From positions 1-14,207 of the forward strand of contig WTXG01000551.1 in NCBI GenBank assembly GCA_022496185.1: DNA of 14,207 nucleotides, given 5' to 3'. Within the stretch, counting starts at the first letter, position 1. Each line of letters opens with the position of its first letter. Shown piece by piece: positions 6,560 through 14,207 of the stretch. The translations under genes and the position numbers were made by a program. This DNA comes from Multifurca ochricompacta. Its lineage: Eukaryota; Basidiomycota; Agaricomycetes; Russulales; Russulaceae. The notes under the pieces are model-generated. The model ran no database searches and was not told where the DNA came from. It was given only the letters and a program-made list of their open reading frames with translations.

Positions 6560-6846
6560 TCATTCGGCAACTACAGGTACCTTCTTTAACAAGCAACAAA
6601 GGGCACAAAGGCCTCTTTTCGTTTCAACAGGGTGGATAAATAGTCGGTATTCGCGGCAGGGCGTCAGGTCAAGCCAGGGGTCAAGAAACATCTCTAGCAG
6701 CTTAGAAAGTCGCTGGGACGTATAGATAGTTATCATAGGTAGTCGGATCAAGGTGTCAAGCATGTCAGAACCAAGCTTTGGATCAGGGTACACAGTCTCA
6801 AGATATGAGGGGGGTAGTGGAGTCTGCAGATGGTTCGCGTTTGCTG
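6560..6846 (-). pseudogene. Unrecognised ORF fragment cut by a DNA transposon remnant
   Basis: The minus-strand frame is open from the edge of the 6847-7028 remnant to 6560 (about 95 codons). It includes ETVYPDPK near its start, echoing TVYPDP in the 4637-4879 fragment, and a CALCCLL segment near its end. No domain is recognised. The shared TVYPDP suggests both are copies of one terminal module of the B2 internal region. Confidence 0.3.
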
Positions 6847-7028
6847 TAGGGCTGCGCACCGTACCCGTACCTCATGGTATGGACGGGTCCGTAGTATGGT
6901 TGCCGTACCCGTGCCGTACCAAGCTCAAGTCAATGTCGAGACGGACGGTGGACGGGTACGGAAAACGCCGTCCAAACTGTCAAAAAAACGGCCGTCGATG
7001 GCATTAGACGGCATGGACGGCATTGACT
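6847..7028. mobile_element. Short DNA-transposon remnant, hAT-like ends
   Basis: One end reads TAGGGCTGCGCACCGTACCC and the other reads, inverted, CAGTCAATGCCGTCCATGCC. Inverted motifs lie just inside (CCGTACCCGT at 6859 and 6903; ACGGGTACGG at 6952). GC-rich ends of this type with GTACGGGTACGG runs are familiar from hAT elements. At about 182 bp it has no transposase. No clear 8-bp target duplication flanks it, so the ends or the class may be wrong. Confidence 0.35.
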
Positions 7029-7736
7029 GAATGAGCTTTAATCTTATCATTAAGCCACCAAAACTCCCCCACTATAGTAGTATCTTTACCTATTTAGATA
7101 GCAGATAAGTGTTAGCTAAATATGGTAAAGATAAGAGATAAGATAAACTAACTAATACTCCAGTTTATGTGGTCAAAACTGAAGTGAACGCATACAAAGT
7201 AGCAACATTTTATACTGTTCAGAGGAGCATGATAATAAGTAGAATAAATATAGTTATTTAAATGTGACAAGACAGAAGGAATGTGTTGTGTGTGCAATGT
7301 CTCTGAATCATTATCTGACACTTTAGATTATTTTATCATAATTATAAGATCAGGAGCCCCAACAATCCTGTCACTACCGGCCCATCTCAACAGCAGGTAC
7401 GCTTCCATTTTTCAAGAAGTAGCTATTATTAAAATTTAATCCAAAGAACAAGGACAATGCTCAATTTTCTGTTGACTGCTGGGAAATGAGGGTGAGATCG
7501 CTGCATTAAGGAGGCCCCAAGATGCAATGAATAGATCCTCCATCCATGTGGTGGAGTCTTACAGCTTTGTCTTACCATGACATATCAGCCCACCCAAGGA
7601 CCAGATGGTCGATTTCCTGGACATTTTTGGCATCCCAGACTGCTTGAAAGCCATCCTGAGGGTGCGCATGTTATGCAAGTTGACCTTCTTAGATTTAGAT
7701 AAGATAAGAAGGAGTCTGGACCGATCTGACCCGGTC
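7029..7736. other. AT-rich region without a gene
   Basis: Composition changes sharply to AT-rich, with many GATAAG strings (about 7098-7145 and 7696-7710) and no long ORF. The + frame starting at 7605 is open for about 45 codons and then runs into LTR A2. Nothing in it is recognisable, so it is not called as a gene. This may be genomic DNA that predates the insertion of A2, or another decayed element. The 5 bp at the A2 border are CGGTC. Confidence 0.5.
7081..7133. other. Stem-loop in AT-rich DNA
   Basis: TATCTTTACCTATTTAG (7081-7097) and CTAAATATGGTAAAGATA (7116-7133) are inverted copies differing by one inserted base, around an 18-nt loop. This may be the core of a small MITE-like or foldback element. 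Confidence 0.55.
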
Positions 7737-7958
7737 TGTTACGTCCGGTGCGGGACGTTCCACACGACTTGTGTGACAGCGTTCGTTCGTATATCGGATA
7801 AGAGACCAATGGGGTCTCTTGGAGTTATGCGGGAAAAGCCAAAGTCAAAGAGGCTGTACTCTAAGACGATGTTGAGCGGAAAGTACCAGAAGTACTTGAG
7901 ATGGTCGAGTCAGAGCGTTCAAAGGGAAGTCCAGAAGACAAGCACCGATGTATTCAAT

Positions 7959-7969
7959 AAGTCGAGTCT
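7959..7969 (-). other. Predicted self-primer sequence in LTR A2
   Basis: The minus strand reads AGACTCGACTT, identical to 433-443 in A1. It also starts 34 nt from the TATA box of this LTR. The PBS of this copy lies beyond the window. Confidence 0.55.
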
Positions 7970-7996
7970 GAGGTCTACAGTGTAGTTACAGCGGAC

Positions 7997-8003
7997 TTAT
8001 ATA
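7997..8003 (-). promoter_or_regulatory. TATA box of LTR A2
   Basis: TATATAA on the minus strand lies in the same ACGTATATAAGTCC context as in A1. Transcription would run leftwards into 7029-7736. Confidence 0.7.
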
Positions 8004-8123
8004 CGTAATCGAATGGGCGTCTAAAGATAAGATAATGCGGAGTCATGTGGGCCCGAATATACGAAAGCGGAGGGCGTAGAGCCTAGCTTCTGATAGGGTA
8101 TTAAGTAAGTGTCCAGTCGTAAA

Positions 8124-8150
8124 GATAACAAGATAAAGGATAACGCGATA
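8124..8150. promoter_or_regulatory. Cluster of four GATA motifs in U3 of A2
   Basis: GATA begins at 8124, 8132, 8139 and 8147, spaced 8, 7 and 8 bp, about 120-150 bp upstream of the TATA box. Fungal GATA factors (nitrogen, iron or light regulators) bind such motifs, but clusters can arise by chance in AT-rich DNA. The matching stretch in A1 is diverged and has fewer. Confidence 0.4.
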
Positions 8151-8329
8151 AGAGTCAAACATAGGTAAACAACGGGTCAACAAGTCCAAAGCGAATCACG
8201 GGGACGGGAGCAGGGCACGTGAGGGGTCCCAGGATGGGGACGTGATCAGGAAGTGTAAGGTAGGCGGTAAAGAGGGGTCATCGTTGGGGAGGGTGAAGAA
8301 AACAGGGTTACTTGGCAGAGACTGTAACA

Positions 8330-8343
8330 TCACCCCCTCTTCT
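8330..8343 (-). other. Polypurine tract of the A2 element
   Basis: The minus strand reads AGAAGAGGGGGTGA immediately before the LTR. This is the expected primer site for plus-strand DNA synthesis. Confidence 0.75.
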
Positions 8344-8360
8344 GGTTCTAGCAGACCTGG

Positions 8361-9566
8361 CTAGAAACGACTCGTACCGTCATCATCCTGTACCAACTCC
8401 AGGTAATCGTCGGCTACATTACGATCATCCATTGCATAGTTCTCCTTATCCGAGTCTTGTGGGCACTGGTGAGTACGGAGAAACCCATAAGGGCCACGCT
8501 GACCACACGAGCGACAGAGATCATGGACTGGACAGTCCAGTTCTCGATGTCCTGCATTGTGACGGAGACACTTGCCGCACCAGCCGGATGGATTGATAAT
8601 GGTCGGGGCGACTCCTATACGGCGAAAGATGCAGAACCGGCTCCAGTGGAGATTGCTGCGACAGTGCCGACACCACTTGCGGTTGAGGGGACAGTTCCAA
8701 CTGATATGGTACTTACTGTCGCACCTCCAACACGTCTCTCCTCGGGGGTTCTCGTGCATACGCGGCATCTCAAACCGATTTGGTAGCAGTTTTGGGGCGG
8801 CTCCTAATGATCGCGGGGGGAGAGGTCGCGCATACGTATCAGCGTACCTTTCAGCGATGGTTTGGTACGCATCCCCCGCCTCCAACCTCTTTCGAATCTC
8901 TACCAGTTCCTGCTCCACTTGAAACATGCCGTTGGTCAACCGCGCCATCATCTTCGCATGCTCTTTGTACTGTTGGTTAAGCGTGGTGCGCAGTGTCAAG
9001 TTCTTCCGCAGTCTCATTACCTCAGCCTTGAGACGCGGAAGGCGCATATCATTCAGTACCTCGTCGATCGCGAAGGCGCGAGAGTCCTCGGCGGCCAGGT
9101 GTCCGAGTTGTTCATCGGTCATGGTGTGGTGAAGACGTCCCGTATACCTCTCTTCTAAATAGACTGGGGCCCCATAGACAGGGCCGTTCTTCTTCATACA
9201 CCCAGCTACGTCCATTCCTCCGTTGGTGTAGAATATATACTTCGCAATGGCGACTGTCCCGTCAGCCATGGTGATTTCGAGCGGGAAATACGTCGAGGAG
9301 TTCGGGTTATTGGTGAAAAAGGGGAACTCCGGCACTTCGTCATCCAACTCCATACCTAATAGGTCATTCGGGTGCGGTTCTTCACTGTGTTCGAAGTCAT
9401 CATTCGGGTTAGGGGACTGGTTCTTGACCCGAGCCTTCGTGGCCTCATAGTCGATGGGTGAGGAGGGGCGTGTGGAAGGGTGAGCGGACGGGAAATTCTC
9501 GACAACTACGGGGGTGGCAGCGAAGGCGTCGACAGCGGCGGAGGCAGCGATGAATGAGGAAGACAT
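8361..9566 (-). CDS. Extra 3' ORF: coiled coil plus four zinc knuckles
   Basis: This open frame of 401 codons lies after the chromodomain and before the polypurine tract, where chromoviruses usually have nothing. I start it at the ATG 9564-9566 (MSSSFIAAS), 71 nt past the pol stop; the frame also stays open upstream. There is an acidic Ser/Pro-rich N-terminus, a likely helical coiled-coil stretch at about residues 174-230, and a Cys/His cluster. Knuckles lie at 279-292 and 299-312 (both CX2CX4HX4C), 330-345 (CX2CX6HX4C) and a looser Cys/His group at 351-368. The C-terminus is acidic. No signal peptide or membrane segment is evident, so it does not look like env. The layout is gag-like, and a nucleic-acid-binding role is inferred. 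I do not recognise the family. Confidence 0.75.
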   Translation of the reverse strand: MSSSFIAASAAVDAFAATPVVVENFPSAHPSTRPSSPIDYEATKARVKNQSPNPNDDFEHSEEPHPNDLLGMELDDEVPEFPFFTNNPNSSTYFPLEITMADGTVAIAKYIFYTNGGMDVAGCMKKNGPVYGAPVYLEERYTGRLHHTMTDEQLGHLAAEDSRAFAIDEVLNDMRLPRLKAEVMRLRKNLTLRTTLNQQYKEHAKMMARLTNGMFQVEQELVEIRKRLEAGDAYQTIAERYADTYARPLPPRSLGAAPKLLPNRFEMPRMHENPRGETCWRCDSKYHISWNCPLNRKWCRHCRSNLHWSRFCIFRRIGVAPTIINPSGWCGKCLRHNAGHRELDCPVHDLCRSCGQRGPYGFLRTHQCPQDSDKENYAMDDRNVADDYLELVQDDDGTSRF

Positions 9567-9637
9567 ATCAGTTGTGGTTAGGACGTGGCTGGTGAGGCGT
9601 TGTTCTGGGGAAGGGATGGTGAGAGTCTGTCCTCCTT

Positions 9638-9840
9638 TTAATTGTTCTTGGGCGCTTCTGGATGTCGGACATGAAACTCCGAGATAAGAACCGGGGCGAA
9701 GATATTCCCGGCTGGTTCCCACGAGTTGTCAGAGTCAGGGAACCCTTTCCACTTGATAAGGTATTGCAGTTTGCGCCCACGGCCTTTGTACCTGGAGTCT
9801 AGAATCTGCTCCACTTCCCACTCCGCTTCACCATCAATTA
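9638..9840 (-). pseudogene. Chromodomain at the end of pol
   Basis: The segment reads WEVEQILDSR, then YLIKWKGFPDSDNSWEP, the hallmark of a chromodomain with aromatic-cage positions present (Trp in IKWKGF and NSWEP). Chromoviruses use it to guide integration to marked chromatin, commonly heterochromatin with methylated H3K9. It lies in a different frame from integrase because of a one-base change in the seven-base homopolymer at 9846-9852. It ends in a stop at 9638-9640. Confidence 0.93.
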
Positions 9841-11187
9841 ATTCAGGGGGGGTCTTGGGAAGTTTTCCCCGTGCAGGGACGTTTCCTTGTAGGGTGTCAG
9901 AAGTCGAGCATGGAAGACTGGATGGATTCTCCATGTGGATGGGAGCTCGAGTTCGTATGACACATCTGACAGCTTCCTTGTTATCTTGAAGGGTCCATGA
10001 CGTCGGGGTGCTAGTTTGGCCGTTGGGTGTGACGTACGAATATGCTTCCCTTCTAACCAGACAAGTTCATTGGTCTGATAAGGTGTGAACTTTGATGGCC
10101 TTTCTGAGAGGGTCTGTTGCGCCTTCAGCAGGTTTTCATTGGCTGATTTCCTAATCTCGTCCCATTGGTTGATACGTTGCGCAGCTGAGGGGACATTTGT
10201 GGGTTTTGTGGTCCAGGTGGTGCGCGGCGTCCATCCCATGATAAGTGAAAATGGGGAAGTTTTAGTGGTACCGTTGGGCCAGGAGTTGTGCGCAAATTCC
10301 GCAGTTGCCAACCAGTCAGCCCAATCATCCTGTCGTCCATTGCACCAGAATCGCAGATACTGTTCTAACCACTGGTTCGTCCTTTCTGACTGCCCATCAG
10401 TCTGTGGATGATAGGCAGTCGAGATGTTTTGGGTGACGTCTAAGACTTTACAGAGAGCCTTGGCAAATGTGGAGGTAAAACGGGGGTCTCGGTCGGAGAT
10501 AATCTTTTCAGGGATGCCATAATGCCTGTAGACGTGATCCAGGTAGAGCTTGGCTACTCCTTCTGCTGTAATGGACTCGTTGCATGGTATAAACAATGCT
10601 GCCTTGGAACAGTCGTGGTCTGTGATGGTCAGGATGGAATCAAAGCCCCTGGAAATGGGAAGCTTGACAATGAAGTCCATTGCGATGGTCTGGAACGGGA
10701 GCGAGGTCACAGGAGTAATTGGGGATAATGCTGGTGGATGTGGGTGCGTGTTTACTTTATTGGCTTGGCAGTCCGCGCATCCTTTCACATAGGTTTCCAC
10801 GTCCTTTTTCATGTTTGGCCACCAGTAATCTCGTTTGGCCAGGGCGTATGTATTCGCAATGCCGGGGTGTCCTGCGGAGGGAAGGTCGTGGTGAAAATGG
10901 ATCACCCCCCTCTTAATGTTGTCGCCACCGGTGACAACGAGTCGATCCCCGTCCTTCCACCAGAGGCCGTCGATCCTCTTCAGGTTATGTGCCTCGCCCA
11001 TGTTTCGCATAACTGTTGATTCATGTTTTGCGAAACTGGGCCCATAGATCCATGTCATGAAGGCTGACGATGGCTGTCTTTGCAAAGACTTCTTCGGGAG
11101 TACAGTGATATCATTGTTGTCCTCCTCCCTGCTGCTCAAGTCGGGCGTCGTGACAGGGCATCTGCGCGTGCATTGCGGCTTCCGCAA
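9838..11187 (-). pseudogene. Integrase domain of pol
   Basis: A 449-codon open stretch. The HHCC zinc-binding region spans about residues 100-140 (H100, H107, C137, C140). The catalytic core has D171 (AMDFIVKLP), D232 (SDRDPRF) and E268 (QTDGQSER), a DDE triad with the usual 35-residue gap between the last two. A GPF motif near residues 398-400 marks the GPY/F module. The enzyme would insert the cDNA into the genome. The frame ends in a premature stop just before the chromodomain. The first ~40 residues are probably out of frame with the true protein, since RNase H overlaps in another frame. Confidence 0.93.
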
Positions 11188-11620
11188 TGTGTTTCAATAC
11201 AAAGTTGTATTCCTCTAGCTCGAGGACTTCGCGCGCAACTCGTCGGCTGATTTTGTGAGGTTCTTTCCAATAGAGCAGATTGGAATGGTCGGTGTGGATG
11301 ACAGTCTTGTGAGGGGTCCCCGCCAAGTATGGCCGCCAGTGTCGTAGTGCTTTTACAATGGCGAGCAATTCTCTATCCCAGATGTCATAATTTCGTTCGG
11401 CCGGTGAGAATGTCTCTGAGTAAAAGGCGACCGGGTGAAGTAATCCCGTTGCGTCTCTTTGGTTTAATACCGCACCATTGGCAAAGTGCGATGCGTCGAC
11501 TTCTAACTCGAAGGGCTTTTCTAAGTCTGGCTGTAGAAGGACGGTTCTGAGCCAACGATATCTCGGATACGTTCGAAGGCTTGTTGTTGTTCACTCGTCC
11601 AGTGCCAGGGTACATTTTTC
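11111..11620 (-). pseudogene. RNase H region of pol
   Basis: The 11111-11368 frame holds LLAIVKALRHW and HTDHSNLLYW, standard Ty3/gypsy RNase H landmarks. The upstream part is in another frame (11385-11615), where the expected sequence is scrambled by shifts near 11370 and 11600. The enzyme would degrade RNA in the RNA:DNA hybrid. Confidence 0.85.
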
Positions 11621-12377
11621 TTTAACAGCCCATTTAATGGCTGGGCGATTCCTGAGAACCCTCGTACGAATCGTCGGTAGAAGTTACAGAATCCAACGAA
11701 GGATCGCACATCCTTGACACATGTGGGTGTGGGCCATTCCCGGATTCCTTGTACCTTCACCGGGTCCATCCGCACACGTCCGTTTTCTAGAATAACTCCC
11801 AGGTACTCGACGCTTTGTTGTTCGAATGAGCATTGGCCGGTTTAAGATAAAGGTCGTGTTCATGCAGGATATCTAGCACTTGGTGCACCCGTTCTCGTGG
11901 TGGGTAAGGTCGTCTGTGGTGGCTACAAGGATGTCGTCCATATATACTACCACCTCTCCAGTGAGAATAAGGTCGCGGAAACATGATTCATCATGCTTGA
12001 AAGGTGGCCGGCGAGTTGGTGAGACCGAAAAACATGACATTTGGTTCAAAGAGCCCTTGGTTAGTTTTGAAAGCCGCTTTGCACTGATCCCCTTCTTTGA
12101 TCCTGATGTTATTGTACCCCCAGCGGACATCCATCTTGGAGAATAGGGATTTGTCTCGCATGGTATCAATGAGTTCTGAGATAAGCGGTAGGGGGTAGGC
12201 GTTCTTTACAGTGTAAGCATTTATTCGTCGGTAATCTTGGACAGGTCGAAGTTTGCCATCTTTCTTCTTGATAAAGAAGAATGGTGATGCGTACGGCGAC
12301 TTCGATGGACGAATATATCCCTTTGCCAAGTGCTCTTCGAGGAATGCCGTAAGTGCCGTTTGTTCTGCCTGCGACAT
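11521..12377 (-). pseudogene. Reverse transcriptase region of pol
   Basis: The first frame (11991-12377) carries [28 protein letters not shown] and [15 protein letters not shown]. In the consensus the last would normally read DLRxGYNNIR. The catalytic YMDD box is at 11933-11944 in the next frame (VVVYMDDILVAT). The connection to RNase H is in 11521-11775 (FVGFCNFYRRF). Small indels near 11990, 11870 and 11790 split the domain. Confidence 0.93.
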
Positions 12378-12386
12378 GGGTAGATT

Positions 12387-13105
12387 TTACAATCGATTGC
12401 TGATGGGGTGTCGGGTGTGAATTCTATGGCATGGTCCCATGGTCGCGCAGGTGGGAAACGCTGCGATTCCGCCTCTGAAAAACCTTCCAGTGTCGGTGGT
12501 ATGCTTCCGCACTACCTCCTCAAAGGTTTTCTCTGAGTGTCCCTCCACTGCCTTCTGGGCAAGCTCTGATGCTTTGGTGACAAAGCAATGCCCCGCATCC
12601 TCATCCTCCTCCTCTGTTCTTCGTACCGCCGAATGTCGAGCCATATAGTCGTACCCCATGGATGTGATCAGGACAGGGTAGAACTCTTTGTCCATGGTTG
12701 CGTCACTCCAGTTAATCTTTGGTTCGAATGCTGCAAGCCAGGGATATCCTAGGATCAAATCTTCGTCTCCTAAGTTGGTAACTAGGAAGCGAATGACTTT
12801 GGTTTGCTCTCCCACTTGGACATTAAGATCAGTGTAATGCGTAATCTTTCCTGCCCGATTAGCCGTTCCATCGATATTCCAAATATTCTTCTCCTGGGGG
12901 AGTGCCAGCATCCCCAACCCATGGTCCTTGCCATTCGTGGGCTAATAAAGTTGTCGGTGGCTCCTGAATCTATCAGGATGTCACGATCGGCCGTCTTCTG
13001 TGTAGTCTCGAAATGTACTGGTATTTTCAGTGATTTGAAGCGACTAGTATACACAGAGGTTACATGTAATGCTCGTGCCCAGGCCGATGGGGTAGAGCCG
13101 GTCAA
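12387..13105 (-). pseudogene. Aspartic protease and linker of pol
   Basis: The pol frame opens at 13105, overlapping the gag stop. ILIDSGATDNFIS supplies the catalytic Asp. After a frame change near 12900 the second part continues with VIRFLV and LILGYPWLAAF, the typical end of a gypsy protease. The remaining acidic linker leads to RT. The enzyme would cut Gag and Gag-Pol. Confidence 0.88.
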
Positions 13106-14207
13106 AAATCCTTTTTTGCGAACGCTTTTTCTACAAGGATCGCTCGCACCTCCTCGCTCTCCTTCATCATGTTAGACCAAATTTCTTGTGCCTTTTCCTC
13201 CTTTGTTGATGTTTTCTTATCGACGGTCGGTGGGTTATTGCGGACAGGCGTGACCGTGGCTTCAGCCACGCGCGCCCCTTTCTTAGGGCACTCTCAAGAC
13301 ATGTGCCCTTGCGCCTTGCAACGGAAGCATCTTCCTTCCTTCATTAATGTTTGTCTTTCGTCTTTCGGTGAGTGTGGCCCGGCCCTAGTTCTATCTGCTG
13401 AGGTATCCATGGCGTTTGGGGTCTCTTTTGGGGAGGCATGTGCAGGGTTTAACTCCGGAAGGCTGCCTTCCACTGATCACGGTCCTTCCCTTCTTGGTAT
13501 CGACTCCAAAACGTGTCTGGAAATCGAGATAGTCTTGCTGCTGTCGTCGGGCAGCATCAACCCATGTATCCCAGTCGCTAGGGTGGTGGAACTGGATAAT
13601 GTTCTTTACCAGAGGGTTGGGCAGCCCCTGGGAGAAAGGTCCAGTGTTGCCTCTTCGTCTGTATCATAACCGGCCCTGTTGGCCAAACTTCTGAACTTTG
13701 CTACATAGGCGTCCAGTTCTCTCCTTCTCCATTTTCAGAGCTTTTAACTCTCGGGCTGCCTTCTGCTTGGCCTGCCCGTCTGTGAATGCGTCTTTGAACC
13801 TCTGGGCGATAGTTTCCCAGAGGCCTTCGCTAGTGGTACGACGACCACTCTCAATCTGTTCGTTCAGCCATTCCAGCTGTTCCATCGTCCAGTCGTCTAC
13901 TGCCTCTCCTCGAATTAATGACAGAAAGAGGTTGGCGCGCTGGAAGGGGTTGATGATTTGGGGACATCGTGGTTAAAGTTTTTGAAAGTGTGAACTCTAA
14001 CATAAACTTTTTGCTTTGTGATCGGTCCCCTGTGAATGTCTGTGGTAGTACACGCTGATAGACGTCCTGACGGTGGGGGAATGTTCGGGGGCAGCATGGC
14101 TGGGGGCGGTGGCGGGGGGGGAGCTGGGTCTGGGAGCTGGGCGGCAATGGTAGACATTCTTTGGTAAAACGGGGCGACAGTGTCGGTAGACTGTATGGAG
14201 ATCTGGG
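13102..14207 (-). pseudogene. gag: gag of A2, frameshifted, runs off the window
   Basis: This is the homologue of the A1 gag at 1090-2202. The N-terminal part lies beyond the right edge. The proline-rich linker (about 14090-14150), the capsid domain (about 13560-13990) and the CCHC knuckle (13288-13329) are all visible, but frames change near 14060, 13980, 13720, 13640 and between 13390 and 13490. An in-frame TGA sits inside the knuckle, two codons before its last Cys (A1 has AGA there). It ends with TGA at 13102-13104, overlapping the start of the pol frame. Confidence 0.9.
13111..13117 (-). promoter_or_regulatory. Candidate -1 ribosomal frameshift site, gag-pol
   Basis: The minus strand reads A-AAA-AAG in the gag phase (gcA AAA AAG), a classic X-XXY-YYZ slip heptamer, and the gag stop follows two codons later. 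The pol frame is in the -1 phase, as such a slip requires. I did not find a convincing downstream pseudoknot by eye. In A1 the site reads T-AAA-AAG, a poorer slip site. Confidence 0.55.

Larger units (their letters stand above)
7737..8329 (-). repeat. LTR of family A, copy A2 (3' LTR, minus strand)
   Basis: Read on the minus strand, this 593-bp LTR runs TGTTACAGTC (from 8329) to GGACGTAACA (at 7737). It aligns with 85-668 and shares a 60-nt identical block (7920-7979), while U3 is diverged. A polypurine tract flanks it at 8330, so it is the 3' LTR of the minus-strand element. It keeps CpG sites that A1 has lost, for example in its last 20 nt (three CpG here, none at those sites in A1). Confidence 0.93.
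9638..13105 (-). pseudogene. pol: pol polyprotein of A2, multiply frameshifted
   Basis: In sense order the region encodes protease, reverse transcriptase, RNase H, integrase and chromodomain, the standard chromovirus order. It would be made as a Gag-Pol fusion through a -1 shift at the end of gag. The frame changes at least eight times: in protease near 12900, between 12390 and 12480, near 12380, near 11990, in 11790-11870, near 11600, near 11370, near 11190, and in a run of seven G (+ strand) at 9846-9852. The longest intact piece is integrase. The product cannot be made as one protein, so the copy is dead for pol but recent enough for every domain to be recognisable. Confidence 0.93.
7737..14207 (-). 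mobile_element. Chromovirus copy A2 (5' end beyond window)
   Basis: The minus-strand element has the order gag, protease, RT, RNase H, integrase, chromodomain, extra ORF, PPT, 3' LTR. The 5' LTR, PBS and start of gag would lie just past 14207. Its LTR family is shared with A1 (85-2214). Confidence 0.92.

Noticed and set aside
7605..7985. + strand open frame of 126 codons as a host gene
   Set aside because: It crosses the LTR A2 border at 7737, and the part before it (about 45 codons) has no recognisable domain.
8361..9566. env-like gene in the extra ORF
   Set aside because: No signal peptide, transmembrane segment or fusion-peptide-like stretch is visible; the Cys/His pattern is that of zinc knuckles.
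13169..13669. + strand open frame of 166 codons
   Set aside because: It is the antisense of the A2 gag, whose knuckle and capsid landmarks are on the minus strand.

Overview
The window is a repeat-only piece of a eukaryotic, most likely fungal, genome. I see no intact host gene, tRNA or rRNA gene. The coding content belongs to Ty3/gypsy LTR retrotransposons of the chromovirus type, recognised by gag with one CCHC knuckle, a DSGA protease, a YMDD reverse transcriptase, an HHCC/DDE integrase and a C-terminal chromodomain. An Agaricomycete host is my inference from the element style, from CpG-type decay and from GATA/TATA-style promoters. No host gene confirms it.

Layout. (1) 1-84: a + strand protease scrap from a related element. 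(2) 85-2214: copy A1 on the + strand, with an LTR (85-668), a primer-binding site (671-681) and a nearly complete gag (688-2202) holding one nonsense codon; it is cut off just where pol should start. (3) 2215-4539: two ~1.05-1.08 kb LTRs of a second family (B) in opposite orientation around a 192-bp spacer, forming a large imperfect palindrome. (4) 4540-6846: apparent 3' internal part of the minus-strand B element. It has a polypurine tract, broken unrecognised ORFs and a dense set of degenerate tandem duplications, including seven ~43-bp units. (5) 6847-7028: a short GC-rich remnant resembling a hAT-type DNA transposon. (6) 7029-7736: AT-rich, gene-less DNA. (7) 7737-14207: copy A2 on the minus strand, running off the right edge. 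In its own sense order it has gag, protease, RT, RNase H, integrase, chromodomain, an extra zinc-knuckle ORF, PPT and 3' LTR. Gag and pol carry many frameshifts. The extra ORF (401 codons) and most of integrase are open.

How the parts fit. In family A the predicted RNA 5' end (AGACTCGACTT, 34 nt after the start of the TATA box) matches the complement of the 11 nt that begin 2 nt after the 5' LTR, at 10 of 11 positions. That is the signature of Tf1/sushi-type self-primed reverse transcription. Gag ends in a stop codon just after an A-AAA-AAG slip site, with pol in the -1 frame. Most A1/A2 LTR differences that I compared directly are CpG to TpG/CpA. Both B LTRs are almost free of CpG (none in 4021-4560), while the neighbouring array is very rich in CpG.

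Leads worth following are the extra multi-zinc-knuckle ORF downstream of the chromodomain, the self-priming signal, the head-to-head LTR-B palindrome with convergent promoters, the 15-bp-phased CACATG arrays in the B LTRs, and the abrupt CpG boundary near 4640.
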